22,258 nt of DNA from a virus. The notes below the pieces were generated by a model, which did not search any database, was not told the DNA's origin, and was given only the letters and a program-made list of their open reading frames with translations. This document shows, piece by piece, positions 6,739-12,846 of this stretch (position 1 is its first letter; each line of letters begins with the position of its first letter). A program made the translations under genes and the position numbers. The stretch lies in IMG/VR virus record IMGVR_UViG_3300009149_003039, positions 1-22,258 of that record; one strand, written 5' to 3'.

Positions 6739-6750
6739 AGTATATATAAA
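6739..6750 (-). promoter_or_regulatory. Candidate phage promoter upstream of the cold-shock gene
   Basis: The minus strand reads TTTATATATACT, one base different from the terminase copy (TTAATATATACT), about 58 bases before the start codon. Confidence 0.45.
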
Positions 6751-6775
6751 GTTAAAAGTTTGAATTAAATCCATT

Positions 6776-7660
6776 TTAACGTTGTTTATCGTAAATGTCA
6801 AATACATCTTTCAACTCTTCAACAATTTCATTTTCAGCGTTTTCAACTAAAATACTTCGAATATCATTTTCATCTCTGATAATAATATCACTATCCTTTT
6901 TTACATCTTCGGTGAAATATACATTATTGAAGTTATTTTTGGATAGAAAAATATCTACTTTGTTTTTATCTTCTGTTCTTTCTGTAATTTTAGAATTGAT
7001 AACTAAATCCACAAAGTTATTACTATTGGTGTCTATGTTGTATATTTGTGATAAATCATCTATGTAAATTTCTTTGAATTTAGGACTATAACTATTTTCG
7101 ATAAATCTAACTTCATTTTGTTTCAAACTAAAAGCAAAAAATCCGTGTGAAGTCATTGAGAAATCTTTATTCAATTGATATGGTGAAGTGATATTTATGT
7201 TAATATCATTTCCTTTTTCGTTTTCATAAAATCCATTGAAAGATTTTTTAATTTCTATTACTTCTTTCAAAGGTGTTGAATAGAATAGATAATCCACATC
7301 ATTATCGGTCATTAAAAATTCACCATGTGGGATAAACATAATGTTCTTTATCTTTTTAATATCCTTAATTATTTTGATTTCTTTATTATCAAACAAATCA
7401 ATCGAGAATTCATCATTTGGACCTTTTAAAATAAATATTTTCATCAATTTGGATAATTTATCAAAAATATCAAATACATCTTTCAAAACTTTAAAATGGG
7501 CAGTTTGTTTACTGTAAAAAATATTACCAGTGTGAATAAGTATATCACCTTCTCTGATAGTTTTTCTTAAATAAGGAATAAAAGAATTTTGAAAATAATC
7601 TATTTGTGTATCCATCATCTTAGGATATCCGAACAATGTGTTACCAATTATGTATATCAT
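6776..7660 (-). CDS. Mre11/SbcD/T4 gp47-like protein with lost active site
   Basis: 294 residues. The overall pattern is that of the Mre11-type phosphoesterase family: an N-terminal strand (IIGNTLFG, 4-11), a helix, GDILIHTGNIF (38-48), then IFILKGPNDEF (75-85), and a C-terminal ITSPYQLNKDFSMTSHGFFAFSLKQNEVRFIEN that closely follows the (G)SPYQL....KGF...D......FI.N signature of SbcD/gp47. The metal ligands are gone: D-x-H at the N-terminus is GNTLFG, GD-x-x-D is HTGNIF, GNHD is GPND, and the GH-x-H segment before SPYQL reads GFYENEKG. The active enzymes work with an SbcC/gp46 ATPase in DNA-end processing. This one probably keeps the fold but not catalysis, perhaps as a structural or regulatory relative. 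No gp46-like gene is visible in the window. The fold is fairly sure and the loss of activity is inferred. Confidence 0.65.
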   Translation of the reverse strand: MIYIIGNTLFGYPKMMDTQIDYFQNSFIPYLRKTIREGDILIHTGNIFYSKQTAHFKVLKDVFDIFDKLSKLMKIFILKGPNDEFSIDLFDNKEIKIIKDIKKIKNIMFIPHGEFLMTDNDVDYLFYSTPLKEVIEIKKSFNGFYENEKGNDININITSPYQLNKDFSMTSHGFFAFSLKQNEVRFIENSYSPKFKEIYIDDLSQIYNIDTNSNNFVDLVINSKITERTEDKNKVDIFLSKNNFNNVYFTEDVKKDSDIIIRDENDIRSILVENAENEIVEELKDVFDIYDKQR

Positions 7661-7694
7661 ATATTATTTTATATCTTATTAAGATGAAAGTTTA

Positions 7695-8186
7695 TTAATG
7701 AATAGAAAAATTATCTGGATTGTTATTATCGTTATTATCACGTTTTGTTATTGTGACAGAATATAAATCTCCACCATCATCTCTTATTTCACCAATATCC
7801 CAATCTTTGAAATATTTTTTTATTATGTAAAGATATACATTTATTCTTTTTTTGGTAAAAGCTGCGACACCAAAATATTTTATATCATTACTATGTTTAT
7901 CATAAAAATCTTTAGCTATTCTTGTGACTGTATTTAAAATATTTAAAGGTTCATTTTTACCTGTGAATTGGTCTTTTAATATCCCATGAAATAATTTATT
8001 TAAAAGATAATGTTTCTTATCAGTAAATGTAATCGCCATAGTTTTATCTTCTCTATTAAAAAATATTTTTACATAATATTTAGTCCCATCACTCGATTCG
8101 AAAGTATATGTATCTTTTCCAGTCTGTTTATAATCATAAACTTTATCAGTATCAAATAATTCAAATATTTTAAATTCGGTAATCAT
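7695..8186 (-). CDS. Hypothetical phage protein sharing the MITEFKIFE leader
   Basis: 163 residues. The first nine residues MITEFKIFE are identical to those of the upstream gene, and so is most of the DNA coding for them. The body has a beta-rich first half (TYTFESSDGTKYYVKIFFN, 27-45) and a helical second half with a conserved-looking stretch EPLNILNTVTRIAKDFYDKH...IKYFGVAAFTKKRINVYLYIIKKYFKDW. I recognise this as a type of small phage protein of unknown function. The tail is Asn/Asp-rich and disordered. The start codon lies one base after the stop codon of the upstream gene, so the two are translationally coupled. The shared leader suggests both go to the same place, possibly the head. Function unknown. 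Confidence 0.6.
   Translation of the reverse strand: MITEFKIFELFDTDKVYDYKQTGKDTYTFESSDGTKYYVKIFFNREDKTMAITFTDKKHYLLNKLFHGILKDQFTGKNEPLNILNTVTRIAKDFYDKHSNDIKYFGVAAFTKKRINVYLYIIKKYFKDWDIGEIRDDGGDLYSVTITKRDNNDNNNPDNFSIH
8161..8186 (-). repeat. 26-bp direct repeat (copy 1) coding for the MITEFKIF leader
   Basis: This matches 8765-8790 with a single mismatch. Both copies cover the start codon and the first eight to nine codons of adjacent genes whose remaining sequences are unrelated, pointing to duplication or exchange of a leader module. Confidence 0.75.
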
Positions 8187-8187
8187 T

Positions 8188-8790
8188 TTAAGCTAAATAT
8201 TCTTCGTGAAATAGAATTTCCTTTGAAAAAACTTTTTCAGTTATGAATTGAAATTTTCCAGATCTTAAATCTGCATCATCTGGGTCGGGGTGTACATCAT
8301 TTAAATATTTCTTGACATACAATTGAATTCCCATCCCACCATGTTTTCTTACAGCCATTCTAACATAACCTTCAACTACTCTTCCACTATTTTCTGTTGT
8401 TAAATAAACACCCGAATAAGTATTGGAAAAAGGGTTTGTTTTTTTATATCCTGTTATTAAACCATTTTTTAATATACTATTTAATAAATTACTTGAAGTG
8501 TAATGATATAATAAAACTGGATTATGACCAATTATTTTATTAATTTCATTAGTAAATTCATAAAATGACACCAATTTTTGTTCTTCTACATCAACAACTT
8601 CAATATTATATACATCTTTTAAGAAATATTTCTTAGCTTCAAATTCATCAAATTTATCATTGACAACAAATAAATCTGGATCTTCTTCGGATATATATTT
8701 CATATATTGTTTATTATCACAACGACTGAACATGTCATTGATCATATCCAAATCTGTTTTTCCTTCAAATATTTTAAATTCGGTTATCAT
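8188..8790 (-). CDS. Putative ADP-ribosyltransferase with capsid-targeting-like leader
   Basis: 200 residues. After the MITEFKIFE leader comes an alpha/beta region (about 11-85), then an ART-like C-terminal domain: PVLLYHYTSSNLLNSILKNGL (91-111) gives the H-x-T type first motif with the IL..GL helix, SGVYLTTENSG (126-136) the second strand, and FQFITEKVFSKEILF (180-194) a possible third motif with E185. The YHYTS..NL.SIL..GL pattern is typical of DarT- and KptA-like transferases, which use NAD to modify DNA, RNA or protein. T4 carries the packaged ADP-ribosyltransferase Alt, which is trimmed by the prohead protease; this gene could play a similar injected role. It is the first gene after the promoter motif at 8794 and is followed by the gene at 8186 with one base between. 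The fold call is moderately confident; the target is unknown. Confidence 0.55.
   Translation of the reverse strand: MITEFKIFEGKTDLDMINDMFSRCDNKQYMKYISEEDPDLFVVNDKFDEFEAKKYFLKDVYNIEVVDVEEQKLVSFYEFTNEINKIIGHNPVLLYHYTSSNLLNSILKNGLITGYKKTNPFSNTYSGVYLTTENSGRVVEGYVRMAVRKHGGMGIQLYVKKYLNDVHPDPDDADLRSGKFQFITEKVFSKEILFHEEYLA
8765..8790 (-). repeat. 26-bp direct repeat (copy 2) coding for the MITEFKIF leader
   Basis: This is the partner of 8161-8186, with one mismatch in the third codon position of the ATT/ATA isoleucine codon. The repeat starts exactly at the ATG. Confidence 0.75.
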
Positions 8791-8793
8791 ATG

Positions 8794-8806
8794 AGTATAT
8801 ATAATT
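8794..8806 (-). promoter_or_regulatory. Candidate phage promoter before the MITEFKIFE gene pair
   Basis: The minus strand reads AATTATATATACT, ending 4 bases before the ATG at 8790. It matches the recurring motif but is unusually near the start codon. Confidence 0.35.
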
Positions 8807-8818
8807 TTTGGGCAAGAA

Positions 8819-8839
8819 AAAACCCCCTTAAAGGGGGTT
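8819..8839 (-). terminator. Intrinsic terminator
   Basis: AACCCCC pairs with GGGGGTT around TTAAA, followed on the minus strand by a T-run. It ends the transcript carrying the genes from 10581 down to 8858 and separates it from the pair at 8188-8790. Confidence 0.85.
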
Positions 8840-8857
8840 AATTCACAAGTGGTGGAT

Positions 8858-9082
8858 TTAGTCTTTCCACATAGATATTTTTTCTTTCCAAAGATTTTTA
8901 ATAGCTATTCTAGCTTCCATTCTTAATAATTTATTATCCGGTATAGTTTTATTAAGTGCATTTTTTGCATCTTCAATTAAATTATCAATAGCAATTTCGA
9001 ACCCCATACCAGCTAAATCAGTATCATCATAATCTTCGAAATCGAAATCTTCATTTATTTTCAAATCTTTTAAGTGTTTCAT
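8858..9082 (-). CDS. Small acidic hypothetical protein
   Basis: 74 residues from the ATG at 9082. A longer start at 9112 would overlap the preceding gene and hide the leader-like MKHLKDLKINEDF, so the internal start is preferred. Residues 11-22 are very acidic (EDFDFEDYDDTD), and the rest (GFEIAIDNLIEDAKNALNKTIPDNKLLRMEARIAIKNLWKEK) reads as two or three amphipathic helices. The KINE|D at residues 8-11 could serve as a prohead-protease site like the other leaders. It is the last gene before the terminator at 8819. Function unknown. Confidence 0.5.
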   Translation of the reverse strand: MKHLKDLKINEDFDFEDYDDTDLAGMGFEIAIDNLIEDAKNALNKTIPDNKLLRMEARIAIKNLWKEKISMWKD

Positions 9083-9092
9083 TTTTAATAAA

Positions 9093-10037
9093 TTATTTTG
9101 ATAAAAGAACAATTAAACCATTTCTGATCAAATCATATAGTGCGTTAGGAATATTTTTTATGATAGAAAAGTTATTATTTCCTTCTATTTTTATTTGTGT
9201 TGAATTCTCATTCAGTTTTTTATCTTTAACTTGAATTTCCATGAAACTTAAAACAAATGGTTGAATTTTAAATCCTTTATCATTATGTCTGATAACGTGT
9301 AATTCACCATTTCCTTTTTCAGAAACCATATACCAACATCTATCATTATCTATATTTTTTGATGTTAAGAATTCTAAAACTTCTTGCATTTTTAAACCAC
9401 TAAAATGAACAACTTTCCCAATAATTTTCACTTCCTTTTTAGAATCTAACTTTTCATTTGTTGGGGGAGCATTATCTGGGTTTGTTTCAATTTCCTCTTT
9501 TTCTAATTTTTTAGGATCTTGTAAAACTTTTTTTGGTTGTTCTTCCTTATCAACTTTGTTTGATGGTTTTGCCGGTTCTACTTTAGCTTCTTCTATTTTA
9601 GTTTCTACTTGAACTTCTTCTTTAACTATTTCAGTCATTTCAGTTTTTTCAATTTTAGTTGGAACGACTTTTTTAGTTTCTGTTACTGGTGGTTTTACTG
9701 TTTTTTTTATTTCAGTTTTTTTTTCCTGTTTAGGAATTTCTTTCTTAACAGGGTTTTCAAATTTTATATTTTTTGGATAATGTTCAAGAATATTGTCAAA
9801 CTTAACAGATATAATAGTTTCACCAACTTTAATATCATAAGTGTCATTACCAGATTTTTCATAAATTCTGGATATTTCACCTCTAAACTCACGACCTTTG
9901 AATTCAGTAACAACAATATCTCCAACTTTTATCATACTGTTAAAATTTTGAGGTGGTTGTTGTGCAACAGGACCTTTTGGAGATAAGTTATTATCTTCAA
10001 ATAGTTTATATAAATCTCCAATATTCAATTCTGACAT
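9093..10037 (-). CDS. Three-part hypothetical protein: small beta domain, charged linker, C-terminal domain
   Basis: 314 residues from the ATG at 10037, which has AAAAAGGAT immediately upstream. The open frame runs back to 10259, but that part only mirrors the Pro/Gln-rich gene in another frame. Residues about 30-75 (MIKVGDIVVTEFKGREFRGEISRIYEKSGNDTYDIKVGETIISVKFDNI) look like a small SH3/KOW-like beta barrel. Residues about 88-205 are a low-complexity Lys/Glu/Pro/Thr/Val linker that is probably disordered. The last ~100 residues (KVVHFSGLKMQEVLEFLTSKNIDNDRCWYMVSEKGNGELHVIRHNDKG...) form a folded domain of unknown type. It lies in one operon with the Pro/Gln-rich protein before it (16-base gap). 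A structural or scaffold role is possible but not shown. Confidence 0.6.
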   Translation of the reverse strand: MSELNIGDLYKLFEDNNLSPKGPVAQQPPQNFNSMIKVGDIVVTEFKGREFRGEISRIYEKSGNDTYDIKVGETIISVKFDNILEHYPKNIKFENPVKKEIPKQEKKTEIKKTVKPPVTETKKVVPTKIEKTEMTEIVKEEVQVETKIEEAKVEPAKPSNKVDKEEQPKKVLQDPKKLEKEEIETNPDNAPPTNEKLDSKKEVKIIGKVVHFSGLKMQEVLEFLTSKNIDNDRCWYMVSEKGNGELHVIRHNDKGFKIQPFVLSFMEIQVKDKKLNENSTQIKIEGNNNFSIIKNIPNALYDLIRNGLIVLLSK

Positions 10038-10053
10038 ATCCTTTTTAATTAGT

Positions 10054-10581
10054 TTATTGTTCCATTGCTGGTATTTGCTGAGCTGTTTGTTGTGGTGTTG
10101 GTTGACCTCCACCTTGAGGAACCTGTGTTTGAGGTGCTGGTGCAACTTGAACAGGTGCTTGACCTTGTGTAGGAACTTCTTGAGGTGTTTGTGCTTGTGG
10201 TTGAGGTTGTAATTGAGGTTGAGGTTGTACTTGAACCTGACCTTGTGCTTTCTCACCACCTGTAACTATAGAAGTTGGTAAATTCTCAATTGTCATATAA
10301 GTTGCTTGAATGTATCTTGCTATTTCATCAGATAATAGTGAATCAGACCATATAGAACCATTCTTAATGTCTATGCCAGTTTCATTCTTAACTTTCGTTG
10401 CATAAGCTTTTAATAATGACATAGGAACATCAACCATTAACGGAACACGCATCATATCACCCACTAAAGTACCTTCATTAACTTTATCATTTTCTATTTT
10501 TTCGACTTTTTCAACTTTTGATTCGTTTACTGATTTTCTTTTATTCTGAAAATCGTCAAAATTTGTTAGATTCTTTGCCAT
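10054..10581 (-). CDS. Hypothetical protein with Pro/Gln-rich tail
   Basis: 175 residues. The N-terminal 110 residues form a mixed helical region (TLVGDMMRVPLMVDVPMSLLKAYATKVKNETGIDIKNGSIWSDSLLSDEIARYIQATYMTIENLP). After about residue 110 the sequence is almost entirely Gln, Pro, Val, Thr and Gly (QVQVQPQPQ.., QTPQEVPTQGQAP..), clearly unstructured. The start MAKNLTNFDDFQNKRKSVNES has a weak resemblance to the leader motif (FDDF...NES). It is the first gene of the operon that continues with 9093-10037 and 8858-9082, and has a promoter motif at 10602. The tail's repetitive codons also create a spurious long frame in the neighbouring gene's direction. Function unknown; a head or core protein is a guess. 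Confidence 0.6.
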   Translation of the reverse strand: MAKNLTNFDDFQNKRKSVNESKVEKVEKIENDKVNEGTLVGDMMRVPLMVDVPMSLLKAYATKVKNETGIDIKNGSIWSDSLLSDEIARYIQATYMTIENLPTSIVTGGEKAQGQVQVQPQPQLQPQPQAQTPQEVPTQGQAPVQVAPAPQTQVPQGGGQPTPQQTAQQIPAMEQ

Positions 10582-10601
10582 GATTTTTAATTATTTTTAT
10601 A

Positions 10602-10613
10602 TTATATATTAAA
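10602..10613 (-). promoter_or_regulatory. Candidate phage promoter before the Pro/Gln-rich gene
   Basis: The minus strand reads TTTAATATATAA, 20 bases before the start codon and just after the terminator at 10620. It matches the motif before the gp32-like gene (TTTAATATATAATT). Confidence 0.45.
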
Positions 10614-10619
10614 GTAAAA

Positions 10620-10641
10620 AACTCATTTTTTATTATGAGTT
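10620..10641 (-). terminator. Intrinsic terminator after the membrane-anchored coiled-coil gene
   Basis: AACTCAT/ATGAGTT form a 7-bp stem around an 8-base AT loop, followed on the minus strand by six T. It lies 39 bases downstream of the stop codon at 10680. Confidence 0.75.
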
Positions 10642-10679
10642 CTAAACTCCTATATATATTAAAAATATGGACCAAAAAA

Positions 10680-11504
10680 TCATTTTTTACCGAATCTCCA
10701 TTGGAAAATATCATAATGGAGTGAGAAACCAACACTCCAACCAAATCTCGGATTATCTAAATTAAAATCGGTGTTCAATCCAAACCCTATATATGGACCA
10801 ATTGCCCATTTTTTTGGTCTAGGTGCTGGTGGTAATGGTTGTTTTTCCAATACAAAGACACCATTTAATTCATCTATTTCTATTTTAGGTGAAGATGATA
10901 CAGCGAAAACCTCATATTTATCCTTTAAATCTCTAAAACCATATGTTATTTTCAATTTTGTTATATTTGTTGAAAATAAAGTAGTGTCTGGTTTTAATAA
11001 CCAATTTTTATTTGATTCATCTGGATAAGCATAAAATTTACTTATTCCCTCTAATATTTGTTCAAAACTATCATCTGAATAATGACTTTTGAATTTTAAA
11101 CCGTAATTATTAGTTTTTTTATCTATCACAACAAGTTCATTTCCAGCGGTTAAACCACCCAAATCACCTGTAACTCTGGCGTCTATCGCAGCGATTAAAT
11201 CACCTTTAACTTTATTTAATTGATTATATAAATCTTTGTTGTATTTTTCTAAATCTTTTAATTTTTCAAGAACATAATTATCTTTTGATATTTCATACGC
11301 ACCCAATTTTTTATTAAATTCGACCGTAATACTATCTTTTAAAGCACTCATATTTTGATTCCAAATCTTTTCTTGAAATGCTCTATCTTCACGTTCCTTG
11401 TTTAATGTGGAACAAGTTTGAAATAGAAATACTGACATTACTACTATTATACCAAAGAAAATTAAAGGGTAATATTTCTTTATAAAATTCCAAAATGCTA
11501 TCAT
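10680..11504 (-). CDS. Membrane-anchored coiled-coil protein with outer-membrane-like C-terminus; possible spanin
   Basis: 274 residues. Residues about 11-29 (YYPLIFFGIIVVMSVFLFQ) form one hydrophobic transmembrane segment with a short basic N-terminus, so the rest is likely periplasmic. Residues about 34-105 are a charged helix with heptad-like spacing (LNKEREDRAFQEKIWNQN...LEKLKDLEKYNKDLYNQLNKVKGDL). A beta region follows, then a proline-rich hinge PLPPAPRPKKW (223-233) and a C-terminal segment AIGPYIGFGLNTDFNLDNPRFGWSVGFSLHYDIFQWRFGKK of alternating polar/apolar residues, typical of an outer-membrane beta-hairpin. An inner-membrane anchor, periplasmic coil and outer-membrane end together are what a lysis spanin needs, but no holin or endolysin is seen nearby. 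The topology is well supported; the role is speculative. Confidence 0.6.
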   Translation of the reverse strand: MIAFWNFIKKYYPLIFFGIIVVMSVFLFQTCSTLNKEREDRAFQEKIWNQNMSALKDSITVEFNKKLGAYEISKDNYVLEKLKDLEKYNKDLYNQLNKVKGDLIAAIDARVTGDLGGLTAGNELVVIDKKTNNYGLKFKSHYSDDSFEQILEGISKFYAYPDESNKNWLLKPDTTLFSTNITKLKITYGFRDLKDKYEVFAVSSSPKIEIDELNGVFVLEKQPLPPAPRPKKWAIGPYIGFGLNTDFNLDNPRFGWSVGFSLHYDIFQWRFGKK

Positions 11505-11517
11505 AATTTTATATATT
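11505..11517 (-). promoter_or_regulatory. Candidate promoter motif before the coiled-coil gene
   Basis: The minus strand reads AATATATAAAATT directly against the ATG at 11504. It is a weaker and very close version of the TATATA-type motif. Confidence 0.25.
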
Positions 11518-11565
11518 ATTTTTTACTTATAGTATTGAAATTGAAATATGTTTAAAAAAGGGCAT

Positions 11566-11594
11566 GAAAAAACCGGAGTTTCCTCCGGTCTTTT
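11566..11594 (-). terminator. Strong intrinsic terminator
   Basis: ACCGGAG/CTCCGGT form a perfect 7-bp GC-rich stem with a GAAA tetraloop on the minus strand, followed by TTTTTT. It ends the transcript of the methyltransferase and T9SS genes. Confidence 0.9.
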
Positions 11595-11604
11595 CTGTCA
11601 AACC

Positions 11605-11634
11605 AAAAACCAACTTACTGAATAATCAGTTTTT
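11605..11634 (-). repeat. 30-bp direct repeat, copy downstream of the methyltransferase gene
   Basis: This is identical to 12817-12846 except for one base. The other copy contains the last codons of the T9SS sorting domain (KLIIQ-stop). Here, directly after the stop codon of the methyltransferase gene and in the same frame, the sequence again reads K-L-I-I-Q-stop, so this looks like a leftover end of a T9SS gene. Confidence 0.8.
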
Positions 11635-12784
11635 AATTTTCAATAAGTTTCAATTCTCTTTTTTGTTTTCTAAGAATTTTCTTTTTATTCGATGTTATTT
11701 TATCATATTCTTTTATAGCTAATCTGAAATATTCGAAATCATTTCCTTGGATTGAATTGGAATCAATACCAAAGAATACTAGTGCATTACCATAATCTGG
11801 TGAAGTGTAATACATTTCGGGGTATGTAAGTCTACCTTCCATAAAGATAACCTGACAATTCTTATTAGTGTAGATGTACTCTTGAAACCAATTACTATTT
11901 ACACTAGAATCTTGGAAAAGGGCAATAATCTTCATGCCCTTGTTTGATTCTTCAAATGCTTTTTTAGCGAAAGAACCCTGAATCCCATGTTCATACTTTT
12001 TTGTATCATCTTCTTTCTTTTTGTATGGTGATGCTATCCATCCAAAAGTTGCTAATTTACTCCAATTGTGTTCTAAACTATCACAGACAGATTTTAATTC
12101 ATTATTAAAAAATACATCCCGTTCATTGAAACCAGTTGGTCCATTTAATGTTAACCCCTTTTCGAACTTCTTGTTTTCTTCTGAACAACACAAATCAATT
12201 CCATCTTCCATCTTTACATCCCCAAATATTTTCCTTTCAACAACACCATTAAGGATAATATCAACAAATTCTTTTGGTGTGGGATAATCGTTTACATCTT
12301 TTTTATTGGGTCTGTTCTTTTTATTTTTTGCACTATTTTGATGTGCATTATAACGGGGGTTTTTATAACGATTCTGGGTGATAACTTTATCAAGTTTTTC
12401 TTCCAATTTATTCAACTTTTCCCTTCCCAGTCTTTCTAATCTTTTGGTTTTAATTATATCATATGTTTCTTCTATAACATTTTTAGCTAAATCATCAAAA
12501 GTTACTACAATTATTCCATTTGCTTCAATTTCTTCAGAAGTTAGATGTTCTGACTCTTTTTCAATATCAGCTGTAGAAGAATATGAATCAACTAAAATAA
12601 AGTTGTCAATAATGAAATCATATCCATGCCCATTAATTGATTTTTCCAATAAATCAATATTAATAAGAGCATTTAAAGTATATGGATTTAAACCATATTT
12701 TCTTATCAAAAGATATACAGGTGTATCACATCCATCTTTCAGTTCTTTTAAAAGATTTATTACTTTTTGATTTGTTTTATTCAT
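11633..12784 (-). CDS. Dam-like phage N6-adenine methyltransferase homologue with altered catalytic motif
   Basis: 383 residues. The C-terminal ~220 follow the phage Dam-type family (PF05869-like) in order: NDYPTPKEFVDIIL (165-178), GIDLCCSEENKKF (195-207, the SAM-binding-type segment), ATFGWIASPYKKK (245-257) where the catalytic [ND]PPY is expected, GSFAKKAFEESNKGMKIIALFQDSSVNSNWFQEYI (270-304), and VIFMEGRLTYPEM (312-324), matching the family's GRL.F signature. The catalytic tetrapeptide is ASPY instead of NPPY/DPPY, so activity may be lost or changed. The N-terminal ~160 residues carry a helix-turn-helix-like start and a basic segment (NRYKNPRYNAHQNSAKNKKNRPNKK, 138-162), perhaps DNA-binding. 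The gene is bracketed by 30-bp direct repeats and lies 42 bases downstream of the T9SS gene, with which it is probably cotranscribed. Family membership is likely; activity is doubtful. Confidence 0.7.
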   Translation of the reverse strand: MNKTNQKVINLLKELKDGCDTPVYLLIRKYGLNPYTLNALINIDLLEKSINGHGYDFIIDNFILVDSYSSTADIEKESEHLTSEEIEANGIIVVTFDDLAKNVIEETYDIIKTKRLERLGREKLNKLEEKLDKVITQNRYKNPRYNAHQNSAKNKKNRPNKKDVNDYPTPKEFVDIILNGVVERKIFGDVKMEDGIDLCCSEENKKFEKGLTLNGPTGFNERDVFFNNELKSVCDSLEHNWSKLATFGWIASPYKKKEDDTKKYEHGIQGSFAKKAFEESNKGMKIIALFQDSSVNSNWFQEYIYTNKNCQVIFMEGRLTYPEMYYTSPDYGNALVFFGIDSNSIQGNDFEYFRLAIKEYDKITSNKKKILRKQKRELKLIEN

Positions 12785-12816
12785 GTTTTTATTTTTTAAT
12801 TGGATAATTTATTGAT

Positions 12817-12846
12817 AAAAACCAATTTACTGAATAATCAGTTTTT
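12817..12846 (-). repeat. 30-bp direct repeat, copy at the 3' end of the T9SS gene
   Basis: This is the partner of 11605-11634 with one mismatch, 1212 bases apart. It covers the final KLIIQ-stop codons of the secreted protein and the following bases. The two copies enclose the methyltransferase gene. Confidence 0.8.

Noticed and set aside
9609-9986. 125-residue + strand frame rich in Phe, Asn and Ser.
   Set aside because: Antisense of the Lys/Glu-rich linker of the minus-strand gene; composition is that of a reversed charged linker.
10038-10259. N-terminal extension of the gene ending at 9093 (His/Lys/Leu-rich).
   Set aside because: It is only another frame of the Pro/Gln repeat codons in the overlapping gene; the ATG at 10037 has a good ribosome-binding site.
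10650-10664. Further TATATATTAA promoter-like motif (minus strand).
   Set aside because: It lies upstream of the terminator at 10620, so it would make only a very short RNA; probably AT-rich background.
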